A stretch of 46,870 nucleotides of DNA, from assembly GCF_030150285.1 (NCBI RefSeq), contig NZ_JASLGE010000042.1, forward strand, positions 1 to 46,870, in the 5' to 3' direction. Position numbers and translations under genes: made by a program. Position 1 is the stretch's first letter. Each line of letters opens with the position of its first letter. This DNA is from Pseudomonas sp. (lineage in GTDB: Bacteria; Pseudomonadota; Gammaproteobacteria; Pseudomonadales; Pseudomonadaceae). Of the stretch, positions 33,755-41,660 are shown in pieces. The notes below the pieces were generated by a model that saw only the letters and a program-made list of their open reading frames with translations, searched no databases and was not told where the DNA came from.

Positions 33755-33971
33755 GGGGGCAGTACCTGATAGCAAGGGGATGGCAATGGTATTGATTCTT
33801 ATTGATTGTGTAAAACCGTTCTGCGAACGAGAGACGAACACCTGTGAAAAAACCGTAAAGGCAGAGTGTAAAGAATGTAAATTTAGCGCTAATAGTAATG
33901 CCTCTCAATTGATAGCCATAATTGTTTGCACTATATTTCGCGGCTCAAATTCTCGGGGAAGGGATCAATTC
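33755..33971. promoter_or_regulatory. piuC-piuA divergent promoter region with candidate Fur boxes
   Basis: 217 bp, AT-rich compared with its surroundings. Two segments resemble Fur-binding sites: ATTGATTCTTATTGATT (33791-33807) near piuC, and TAATGCCTCTCAATTGAT (33896-33913) nearer piuA. Each matches the GATAATGATAATCATTATC consensus only partly (about 11 of 19 for the first). Fur control of piuA and piuC is known in P. aeruginosa, which makes these sites plausible. Confidence 0.5.
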
Positions 33972-36269
33972 ATGTCGCGCCAGCCACTAAAAATACCTGT
34001 CAGCTCACCGCGTTTACTGGCTTCAGCCATTGGTGTTGCGATCACAGCCACCTCCGCCGCCCATATGGCCCAGGCCGCTGAAAACACTGACAGCAAAGCC
34101 CAAGGCAAGAGTATTTCGCTGGGCGCGACAACGGTGACCGGTGAGCAGAACCAACAGTCATACCAGGTCGAAAAAGCCAGCTCGCAGAAATACACCGCAC
34201 CGCTGGTCGACACCCCGCGTTCCGTCACCGTCATCCCTCAACAAGTGCTGCAAGACACCGCAGCCCTTTCATTGCAAGACGCGCTGCGTACCGTTCCAGG
34301 CGTGACCTTTGGCGCTGGCGAAGGCGGCAACCCGCAGGGCGACCGTCCGTTCATTCGCGGCTTTGACGCTCAAGGCGACACTTACCTCGATGGCGTGCGC
34401 GACGCAGGCGGCCAGACCCGAGAAATTTTCGATATCGAATCCATTGAAGTCAGCAAAGGGCCGAACTCTTCCTTTGGTGGCCGTGGTTCGGCGGGTGGCA
34501 GCTTGAACCTGGTGAGCAAGACGCCCAAGCAAGCCGACTTCCTCAACGGCGGCTTCACCTACGGTTCCGACCAGACTCGCCGCTACACCCTGGACGTCAA
34601 CCGTCAGTTTCTGGAGACCGCAGCGTTCCGTTTGAACCTGATGAGCCACGAACAGAACGTGGCCGGCCGCGAGTCGATTAACTACGACCGCTGGGGCGTG
34701 GCACCGTCGCTGACCTTCGGGCTGGGCACGGATACTCGCCTGAACGTGAGCTACTACCACCTGGAAAGCAACGACCTGCCGGACTCGGGCATTCCTTACG
34801 GCTATAGCTCCCCAACAGCCACCGCTCACGTGCATGACAAACCGGATGACGGCGGCAACAGCAAAAACTTCTACGGCCTGAAAGACCGCGACTTCCGCAA
34901 AACCCGTGTGGACATCAGCACGATTTCGTTCGAACACGACCTGAACGATTCGATGACCGTGAAGAACACCTTCCGCCACGGCAACACGGGCCAGGACTAC
35001 GTCCTGACTCAGCCGGACGACAGCAAGTTCAACGTCAATAAATACGGCACCGTCTGGCGTCGGGCCAACACCCGCGTTTCAACAACCGAAACCACCACCA
35101 ACCAGACCGATCTGTTTGGCAGTTTCGACCTGGCGGGCTTCAAGAACACCTACTCCACCGGTATTGAGTTCACCCGCGAAGAAACCCGTGTCAGTGGTTA
35201 CACTATTTCGCCCAACGCCAACCCCAACTGCACCGTGGATAAAATTGGCAACAGCGGTGGCCAGTGCACCTCCCTGTCCAACCCGAACCCGAATGACGAC
35301 TGGACCGGCACCAAAACCCGCAACTACAACGGCACCAACACCGTTGGCGTGACCAAAGCGGCTTACGTGTTTGACACCATTGAGCTGGACCCGCAGTGGT
35401 TGCTCAATGCTGGCCTGCGTTACGACCAATTCGATACAACCGCCAACACCAACGCGACGACCGGGCGTACCAAAGCCGAGAACAACAGCAACTTCTTCAA
35501 CTGGCAAACAGGCCTGGTCTGGAAGCCGCTGGATAACGGCAGCGTGTATGTGTCTTACGCCACCTCCGCGAGCCCGCCGGGCGGCGTGGTAGGCGAAGGT
35601 GCCGAAGGCAACTCGCTGGTCACACCCGGCAGCAACATCACCAGCGACCTGAAACCTGAAGAAACCGTCAACTATGAGTTGGGCACCAAGTGGGACGTCT
35701 TCCATGACCGCCTGTCCTTGACCGCTGCCGTGTTCCGTACCGAGAAGAAGAACACCCGTGTTCTGACCGATTCGTTCACTTACGAGAACGCCGGCAAGTC
35801 CCGTGTTGACGGTATCGAGCTGTCAGCAAGCGGCAAGATCACGGACAAATGGCAAGTGTTTGCCGGCTACAGCTACCTGAAAAGCGAGCTGGTTGACCCG
35901 GGCCTGAAAGCTACCCGTACCGGTGCGGTGAACACGGGGGCCGTATCGGACAAAGGCAACGAAATGCCAAACACGCCGAAAAACAGCTTCAGCCTGTGGA
36001 CAACCTATGAAGTCATGCCGAAGCTGACCATCGGTGGCGGTGCCTTCTACGTTGACGAAGTGTACGGCGATACCGCCAACACCGTTTACGTGCCGTCCTA
36101 CACGCGCTTCGATGCCATGGCCAACTACAAGCTGACCAAGAACATCGACCTGCAACTGAACGTGCAAAACCTGACCGACAAGACCTACTACGACAAAGCC
36201 TACGCTTCGCACTTCGCCAGCCAGGCAGCGGGCCGTACCGCCTTGTTGACCACCAGCTTCCACTTCTAA
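33972..36269 (+). CDS. piuA: TonB-dependent catecholate-type siderophore receptor PiuA
   Basis: 765 residues. Signal peptide (MSRQPLKIPVSSPRLLASAI, hydrophobic core, cleavage after AQA), then a TonB-box region (SLGATTVTGEQ), plug domain (VDTPRSVTVIPQQVLQDTAA, IEVSKGPNSSFGGRGSAGGS) and beta-barrel ending DKTYYDKAYASHFASQAAGR and terminal SFHF. It belongs to the Fiu/PiuA/PirA family, which imports ferric monocatechols and siderophore-conjugated beta-lactams. There is no STN domain. Its divergent pairing with piuC and the downstream PepSY reductase match PA4513-PA4515. GAAGGGAT precedes the ATG at 33972. Confidence 0.94.
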   Translation: MSRQPLKIPVSSPRLLASAIGVAITATSAAHMAQAAENTDSKAQGKSISLGATTVTGEQNQQSYQVEKASSQKYTAPLVDTPRSVTVIPQQVLQDTAALSLQDALRTVPGVTFGAGEGGNPQGDRPFIRGFDAQGDTYLDGVRDAGGQTREIFDIESIEVSKGPNSSFGGRGSAGGSLNLVSKTPKQADFLNGGFTYGSDQTRRYTLDVNRQFLETAAFRLNLMSHEQNVAGRESINYDRWGVAPSLTFGLGTDTRLNVSYYHLESNDLPDSGIPYGYSSPTATAHVHDKPDDGGNSKNFYGLKDRDFRKTRVDISTISFEHDLNDSMTVKNTFRHGNTGQDYVLTQPDDSKFNVNKYGTVWRRANTRVSTTETTTNQTDLFGSFDLAGFKNTYSTGIEFTREETRVSGYTISPNANPNCTVDKIGNSGGQCTSLSNPNPNDDWTGTKTRNYNGTNTVGVTKAAYVFDTIELDPQWLLNAGLRYDQFDTTANTNATTGRTKAENNSNFFNWQTGLVWKPLDNGSVYVSYATSASPPGGVVGEGAEGNSLVTPGSNITSDLKPEETVNYELGTKWDVFHDRLSLTAAVFRTEKKNTRVLTDSFTYENAGKSRVDGIELSASGKITDKWQVFAGYSYLKSELVDPGLKATRTGAVNTGAVSDKGNEMPNTPKNSFSLWTTYEVMPKLTIGGGAFYVDEVYGDTANTVYVPSYTRFDAMANYKLTKNIDLQLNVQNLTDKTYYDKAYASHFASQAAGRTALLTTSFHF

Positions 36270-36288
36270 GTCGCAGCGCGTGGCCCCC

Positions 36289-36319
36289 AGCCCCGGCCCT
36301 CCCATGGTCGGGGCTTTTG
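36289..36319 (+). terminator. Terminator of piuA
   Basis: Ten-base stem AGCCCCGGCC / GGTCGGGGCT (one G-U pair) with a seven-base loop, followed by TTTTGTGTG, about 20 bases after the piuA stop. Confidence 0.75.
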
Positions 36320-36382
36320 TGTGTAATCAAACACGGCATACTGCGCCGTGAAGTGTTTAATTGAGCGAGCCAGGCGGTCGTC

Positions 36383-38917
36383 GTGTTTAAGAAAACCCTG
36401 TTTCAACTGCACTGGTTTTTCGGGATAACCGCAGGGTTGATCCTGGCCCTCATGGGGATTACTGGCGCGACGGTGTCCTTTCAGGACGAGCTGATGAACC
36501 TGCTCAACCCGTCAGTGCTCAAGGTCGAGAAACTCGACGGCGGTGTGTTGCCCCCGGCCGAGTTGGTGCGCAAGGTCGAGGCCACCGAGGGCAAACAGGT
36601 TGCCATGCTGTGGGTCGGTGTCGACAGCGACAGCGCGGCGCGGGTTTTCTTTACCCCGCCTCCCGGTGAACGCCGTGGCCAATTGCGCTTGGTTGACCCG
36701 TACACCGGCACGTACCAAGGCGATGCCAGCGGGCAAGGCTTCTTTGACCTGATGCTGCAATTGCACCGTTTTCTGGCCATGGGCCAGAGCGGCCGCCAAA
36801 TCACCGGGGCCTGCACACTGATGCTGGTGTTCTTCTGCCTCTCGGGCCTGTATTTGCGCTGGCCGCGCAAGGCGCTGAACTGGCGCGCCTGGTTAACCCT
36901 GGACTGGGCCAAAAAAGGTCGCAGCTTTAACTGGGACCTGCACGCCGTGGCCGGTACCTGGTGCCTGATTTTTTACCTGTTGGCCGCGCTCACCGGGCTG
37001 TCATGGTCTTACGAGTGGTACAACAAAGGCCTGCAAAAACTGTTTTCGGATGCACCCAGCGGTGAGCAACGCAAAGGCGGTCGCGGCCAGCCAGGCCCGG
37101 CAGGAGCAGCACCGGTCGCTGATTACGAGGCCATCTGGGCCAGCATCCAGAAAACGGCCGGGCCTGACCTGAGCCTGTACAACGTACGCATGCCGCCCGT
37201 CGCGGGCCAACCTGCCAACGTTTTTTACCTGTTGAAAACCTCGCCCCACGAACGCGCGTTTAACCAGATCGTGCTCGACCCGGTGACCGGCGCGGTAAAG
37301 AAAGTCGAGCGCTATGACGACAAGACCTACAAGGCGCAGTTGCTGACCAGTATTTACGCGCTGCACACCGGCAGCTATTGGGGCTTGCCAGGGCGCATTC
37401 TGGTCATGCTCGCCAGCCTGACCATGCCGCTGTTCTTTATTACGGGCTGGCTGCTGTACCTGGATCGCCGGCGTAAAAAGCGCCAGATCAAACAGGCGCG
37501 CCAAGGCCTTGCCAGCGTCGACCGCAGTGGCTCTTCCTGGCTGATTGGTTTTGCCAGCCAGAGTGGTTTTGCCGAGCAACTGGCCTGGCAAACCGCCGGG
37601 CAATTGCAGGCGGCCGGCTTGCCGGTACGGGTCCAACCGCTGGCCTCGGTCAGCACAGACGACTTGCAAAAAGCCGACAATGCCCTGTTTGTGGTCAGCA
37701 CCTTTGGCGATGGCGAAGCCCCCGACAGCGCACGCGGGTTTGAACGCAAGATTCTCGGCCAGCCGTTGAGCCTCAGCGGGCTCAAGTATTCGGTGCTGGC
37801 GCTGGGTGACCGCCAATACCCGCACTTCTGCGGCTTCGCTACCCGGGTTCAACAGTGGCTGAGCGAGCGCGGCGCGCAGTCGTTATTCGCGCCGGTGCAG
37901 GTCGACAGCGCTGACGCCCAGGCCCTGCATCAGTGGCAACAGCACCTCAGCCACCTGACCGGCGGAGCCCCAACGGCCAACTGGCAAGCGCCGAGTTATG
38001 CCAACTGGACCCTGAAGCAGCGCGTGTTGCTCAACCCCAACAGCTGCGGCTCCGAGGTTTACCGGCTGGGGTTGCGAGCGCCTGATGCTCACGCGACCTG
38101 GCAGGCAGGCGACCTGGTGGAGGTGATGCCTCGTCAATCGGCCGCTGCGGTTGGGCATTTGCTTGACGGCCTGGGTTTGCAGCCCGAAACCCGCGTACAA
38201 CTCGACGGTCTGCAAGAAACCCTCGCACAAGCGCTGGCCAGCCGCCAGTTTCCGCACAGCCGCGAACACTTGGTTGGCCTGCACGCTCAAGCGTTGGTCG
38301 ATGCCTTGATCCCGCTGAATATGCGTGAGTACTCCATCGCCTCTATCCCTGAAGACGGCCTGCTGGAGCTGATCGTGCGCCAGGAACGCCATGCCGATGG
38401 CAGCCTGGGGCTGGGCTCGGGCTGGTTGACGGAGCATGCGGCCATCGGTTCCGCCATCAGCCTGCGCCTGCGCCGCAACAGCGGCTTCCATCTGCCGGCC
38501 GAACCGCGCCCCTTGATCATGCTCGGCAACGGCACGGGGCTGGCAGGGCTGCGCAGCTTGCTCAAGGCCCGTATCGCCACAGGCGAGTGCCGCAACTGGT
38601 TGTTCTTTGGCGAGCGCAATGCCGAGCACGACTTCCATTGCCGCGACGAATTGCAGGGGTGGCTGGCCAGCGGTGATCTACAACGGCTGGACCTGGCCTT
38701 CTCGCGGGACCAGGCGCACAAAATCTATGTGCAAGACCGCTTGCGCGAGGCCGCTGTCGAGGTGAAACGCTGGCTGGATGACGGCGCGGCTATTTATATC
38801 TGCGGCAGTTTAAAAGGCATGGCCGCAGGTGTGGACCAAGCGCTCAACGACCTGCTGGGGGCCGAAGCCGTGGCCTCGCTCATTGAGCAAGGGCGTTATC
38901 GGCGGGATGTGTATTAA
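36383..38917 (+). CDS. piuB: PepSY-membrane/flavodoxin/NADPH-reductase fusion (PiuB-type)
   Basis: 844 residues. An N-terminal PepSY-TM region has about four helices (FGITAGLILALMGITGATVS, then ITGACTLMLVFFCLSGLYLR and TMPLFFITGWLLYLDRRRKK). A flavodoxin-like FMN domain follows (IGFASQSGFAEQLAWQTAGQ ... VVSTFGDGEAP ... VLALGDRQYPHFCGF). Last comes a ferredoxin-reductase-like FAD/NAD(P)H part (LIMLGNGTGLAGLRSLLKAR, WLFFGERNAEHDF, IYICGSLKGMAAGV). The architecture suggests electron transfer from NADPH to a periplasmic or membrane acceptor, probably ferric-siderophore reduction after import by PiuA; this role is inferred. GTG start at 36383 with AGGCGG upstream. P. aeruginosa PA4513 sits in the same place. 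Confidence 0.88.
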   Translation: MFKKTLFQLHWFFGITAGLILALMGITGATVSFQDELMNLLNPSVLKVEKLDGGVLPPAELVRKVEATEGKQVAMLWVGVDSDSAARVFFTPPPGERRGQLRLVDPYTGTYQGDASGQGFFDLMLQLHRFLAMGQSGRQITGACTLMLVFFCLSGLYLRWPRKALNWRAWLTLDWAKKGRSFNWDLHAVAGTWCLIFYLLAALTGLSWSYEWYNKGLQKLFSDAPSGEQRKGGRGQPGPAGAAPVADYEAIWASIQKTAGPDLSLYNVRMPPVAGQPANVFYLLKTSPHERAFNQIVLDPVTGAVKKVERYDDKTYKAQLLTSIYALHTGSYWGLPGRILVMLASLTMPLFFITGWLLYLDRRRKKRQIKQARQGLASVDRSGSSWLIGFASQSGFAEQLAWQTAGQLQAAGLPVRVQPLASVSTDDLQKADNALFVVSTFGDGEAPDSARGFERKILGQPLSLSGLKYSVLALGDRQYPHFCGFATRVQQWLSERGAQSLFAPVQVDSADAQALHQWQQHLSHLTGGAPTANWQAPSYANWTLKQRVLLNPNSCGSEVYRLGLRAPDAHATWQAGDLVEVMPRQSAAAVGHLLDGLGLQPETRVQLDGLQETLAQALASRQFPHSREHLVGLHAQALVDALIPLNMREYSIASIPEDGLLELIVRQERHADGSLGLGSGWLTEHAAIGSAISLRLRRNSGFHLPAEPRPLIMLGNGTGLAGLRSLLKARIATGECRNWLFFGERNAEHDFHCRDELQGWLASGDLQRLDLAFSRDQAHKIYVQDRLREAAVEVKRWLDDGAAIYICGSLKGMAAGVDQALNDLLGAEAVASLIEQGRYRRDVY

Positions 38918-38921
38918 GGGC

Positions 38922-38972
38922 TAACCCTCAACCCAGCCCTCAGGGAGAGGGCCGGGCTTGAGGGGTTGGGTT
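38922..38972. terminator. Large hairpin between convergent piuB and fruA
   Basis: Inverted repeat TAACCCTCAACCCAGCCCTC / GAGGGCCGGGCTTGAGGGG then TTGGGTTA, spanning almost the whole intergenic gap and running into the fruA stop codon. It lacks a T-run, but its position between convergent genes fits a bidirectional terminator. The CCCTC...GAGGG sequence resembles a palindrome that I recall as common between convergent genes in proteobacteria. Confidence 0.6.
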
Positions 38973-40707
38973 ATGCCTTGGCGGTTTCCAGCGCCATGTC
39001 CACCGGCTCAGGCCGTTTGACCACCGCATACACCACCGCCGTCAACAGGCTACCCGCCACAATTGCCAGCAAATACAGCAGCGCATGGTTGATGGCATTC
39101 GGGATCAACATCACGAACAGGCCACCGTGCGGGGCCATCAGCTTGCAGCCGAAGTACATCGACAACGCGCCCGTCAATGCGCCGCCCAGGATGCTCGCCG
39201 GAATCACCCGCAGCGGGTCTTTGGCCGCAAACGGGATCGCCCCTTCCGAGATAAAGCACAGCCCCAGCACCAGCGCCGCTTTACCCGCTTCGCGCTCGGT
39301 CTGAGCAAATTTGCGACGCGCGATAAAGGTCGCGATACCCAGGCCAATCGGCGGCACCATGCCCGCCGCCATGGTCGCCGCCATCGGCGCATAACTCTGC
39401 GACGCCAACAGCCCCACCGAGAACGCATACGCGGCTTTGTTGATCGGCCCACCCAAATCCACGCACATCATGGCGCCCAGCAACACTCCCAACAAAATGG
39501 CGTTGGTGGTGCCCATGCTGTCGAGGAAGTGAGTGAGGCCTTCGAGCAGGCCCGCCACCGGCTTGCCGACCACGTAGATCATCACCAGGCCGGTAAACAA
39601 GCTGGCGAATAACGGGATGATCAGAATCGGCTTCAGCGCCTCAAGGCTCTGCGGCAAGCGCGCGTAGCGGTTGATGGCCTTGGCGCAGTAACCGGCGATA
39701 AAACCGGCAATGATCCCGCCGATAAACCCTGCGCCCAGCGTGCTCGCCAACAACCCCCCGATCATCCCCGGGGCCAGGCCCGGACGGTCGGCAATCGAAT
39801 AGGCGATATAACCGGCCAACAGCGGCACCATCAATTTGAACGCTGCATCGCCGCCAATTTGCATCAAGGCCGCCGCCAGTGTGCCCGGCTCTTTATAGGC
39901 TTCGATGCCGAAGACAAACGACAGCGCGATCAGCAAACCGCCCGCCACCACCATCGGCAGCATGAACGACACCCCCGTCAGCAGGTGTTTGTAAACGCCG
40001 GTTTTTTCCTGCTTGGCCGGGGCACTGCCGTTCGCAGCGGCGGCTTCCTGACGGCCTTCGCTCAGCGCTTTGTTGAGCGTGGCTTCGGCTTGCTTTAGGG
40101 CAACTCCGGTGCCGCAACGGTAAATCTTTTTGCCCGCAAAGCGCTCCGTCGGCACTTCAATATCAGCCGCCAGCAACACCACGTCCGCCTCAGCGATAGC
40201 CTCGGCACTGAGCGGGTTGCGAGCCCCCACAGAACCTTGGGTTTCGATCTGAACGTCATAACCCAAACGCTTGGCCGCCTGTTGCAACGCCTCAGCCGCC
40301 ATAAAGGTGTGAGCCACGCCGGTAGGGCACGCGGTGATGGCGACGATTTTAGGCGCGTGCGCAGGCTTTTGTGCGTCAGCCGCCGGTGCAGGTGCCGTGT
40401 AGACCTCAGCTTCCTTGACCCCGCGCAGCAGCACCGCTTCAACATCCTGCAAGGCCTGGGCCGGGGTGCTTTGAAACACCCGCTTGCCCATAAAGCGTTG
40501 CATGTCCAAGGGCGTGCTGCTGACCACCAGCACCCATTCAGCCTCATCCAGTGTCGCCCTCGACAGTTGGCGCTCGGGGTGCTTGGGGTCGTGCACTTCA
40601 ACGCTGGTGCTCCAGCCCTGACGCTGCGCGGCGGCATCGAGCAAGCGGGCGCACAGCACACTGGTCACCATGCCGTTAGGGCAGCCCGTCACAATGGCTA
40701 ATTTCAT
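38971..40707 (-). CDS. fruA: Fructose PTS enzyme IIB'BC
   Basis: 578 residues. An N-terminal IIB' domain has a cysteine in AIVTGCPNGM (Cys9). An alanine/proline linker lies at about 101-120. The active IIB domain has its phospho-accepting cysteine in VAITACPTGVAHTFMAAEAL (Cys127). The IIC membrane domain has eight to ten helices (for example GVSFMLPMVVAGGLLIALSF, MCVDLGGPINKAAYAFSVGL and ISEGAIPFAAKDPLRVIPAS). It transports fructose and phosphorylates it to fructose 1-phosphate using phosphate from FruB. It begins 11 bp after the fruK stop, with AGAGGGAT as RBS. Last gene of fruBKA. Confidence 0.96.
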   Translation of the reverse strand: MKLAIVTGCPNGMVTSVLCARLLDAAAQRQGWSTSVEVHDPKHPERQLSRATLDEAEWVLVVSSTPLDMQRFMGKRVFQSTPAQALQDVEAVLLRGVKEAEVYTAPAPAADAQKPAHAPKIVAITACPTGVAHTFMAAEALQQAAKRLGYDVQIETQGSVGARNPLSAEAIAEADVVLLAADIEVPTERFAGKKIYRCGTGVALKQAEATLNKALSEGRQEAAAANGSAPAKQEKTGVYKHLLTGVSFMLPMVVAGGLLIALSFVFGIEAYKEPGTLAAALMQIGGDAAFKLMVPLLAGYIAYSIADRPGLAPGMIGGLLASTLGAGFIGGIIAGFIAGYCAKAINRYARLPQSLEALKPILIIPLFASLFTGLVMIYVVGKPVAGLLEGLTHFLDSMGTTNAILLGVLLGAMMCVDLGGPINKAAYAFSVGLLASQSYAPMAATMAAGMVPPIGLGIATFIARRKFAQTEREAGKAALVLGLCFISEGAIPFAAKDPLRVIPASILGGALTGALSMYFGCKLMAPHGGLFVMLIPNAINHALLYLLAIVAGSLLTAVVYAVVKRPEPVDMALETAKA

Positions 40708-40718
40708 GTGTATCCCTC

Positions 40719-41660
40719 TTATTCTTCTGTCAGAGCGCGGACGTTGACGCCGCTTTCAAGCGTCGTCAGGTGCGCGGTATCGCTGATGCCAAATCCAATC
40801 TGGGTAACCGCCATTGCCGCGATGGCGGTCGCCGTGCGCAAGGTGTGCTCCGGGCCATGGCCACTGAGCACGCCATGCACCATGCCCGCCAGCAGCGAGT
40901 CACCCGCGCCCACGGTGCTGGCCACACTGACCTTGGGCGGCTGCGCGTGCAGGGCAAACGCCCCGCTAAACCAGTTCACGCCGTCAGCGCCTTGGGAAAT
41001 CACCACATGCTCAACCCCTTGCGCGTGCAACTGCGCCGCCGCAGCGATTTGGTCGCTTGGGTGGCTGACATCGCGGCCGAGCACCTCGCGCAACTCATCG
41101 GTGTTGGGCTTGATCAGCCACGGCCCCGCGCTCAGGCCCTGCTTCAGGGCTTCACCGCTGGTGTCCAGAACGACCTTGAGGCCCAGCGCCTTCAACCGCA
41201 GCACCAACGCGCGCAACCAGTGCGGGCTGACGCCTTGGGGCAGGCTCCCGGCCACGATGACCGCCTCATGCTGGCCGGCAATCCGGTCGAGCATGTCCAG
41301 CAGCGCCTGCTGGGCCTGCTCGCTGACCACAGGGCCCGGACCATTCAAGTCGGTGACCCGACCGTTGTCTTCGGCCAGTTTGATATTGCTGCGGGTTTCG
41401 CCAGGCACGCGAATAAACGCGTCGGCAAACCCCCGACGCTCAAACAGGGCGTCGAACGCCTGCGCGTTGTCTTCGCCCAGAAAACCGCTGACGGTCAGGC
41501 TATGACCTAAATCAGCCAATACTTGGGCAACATTGACGCCTTTACCGGCCGCATGGGTCAGCAGGGTCTGGCTGCGGTGAACCTCGCCCGGATTGAGGTG
41601 CGCCACACGCACGGTCAAGTCCAGCGCCGGGTTCAGGGTGAGGGTCAGAATTTTGGCCAT
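40719..41660 (-). CDS. fruK: 1-Phosphofructokinase
   Basis: 313 residues, PfkB family. It converts fructose 1-phosphate to fructose 1,6-bisphosphate with ATP. N-terminal MAKILTLTLNPALDLTVRVA, the first PfkB glycine motif HAAGKGVNVAQVLADLG (37-53), and the second signature STVGAGDSLLAGMVHG, with catalytic Asp254. Its ATG overlaps the fruB stop by one base (TAATG), so it is translationally coupled. The product fructose 1-phosphate is also the effector of FruR, so FruK activity tunes induction of its own operon. Confidence 0.96.
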   Translation of the reverse strand: MAKILTLTLNPALDLTVRVAHLNPGEVHRSQTLLTHAAGKGVNVAQVLADLGHSLTVSGFLGEDNAQAFDALFERRGFADAFIRVPGETRSNIKLAEDNGRVTDLNGPGPVVSEQAQQALLDMLDRIAGQHEAVIVAGSLPQGVSPHWLRALVLRLKALGLKVVLDTSGEALKQGLSAGPWLIKPNTDELREVLGRDVSHPSDQIAAAAQLHAQGVEHVVISQGADGVNWFSGAFALHAQPPKVSVASTVGAGDSLLAGMVHGVLSGHGPEHTLRTATAIAAMAVTQIGFGISDTAHLTTLESGVNVRALTEE

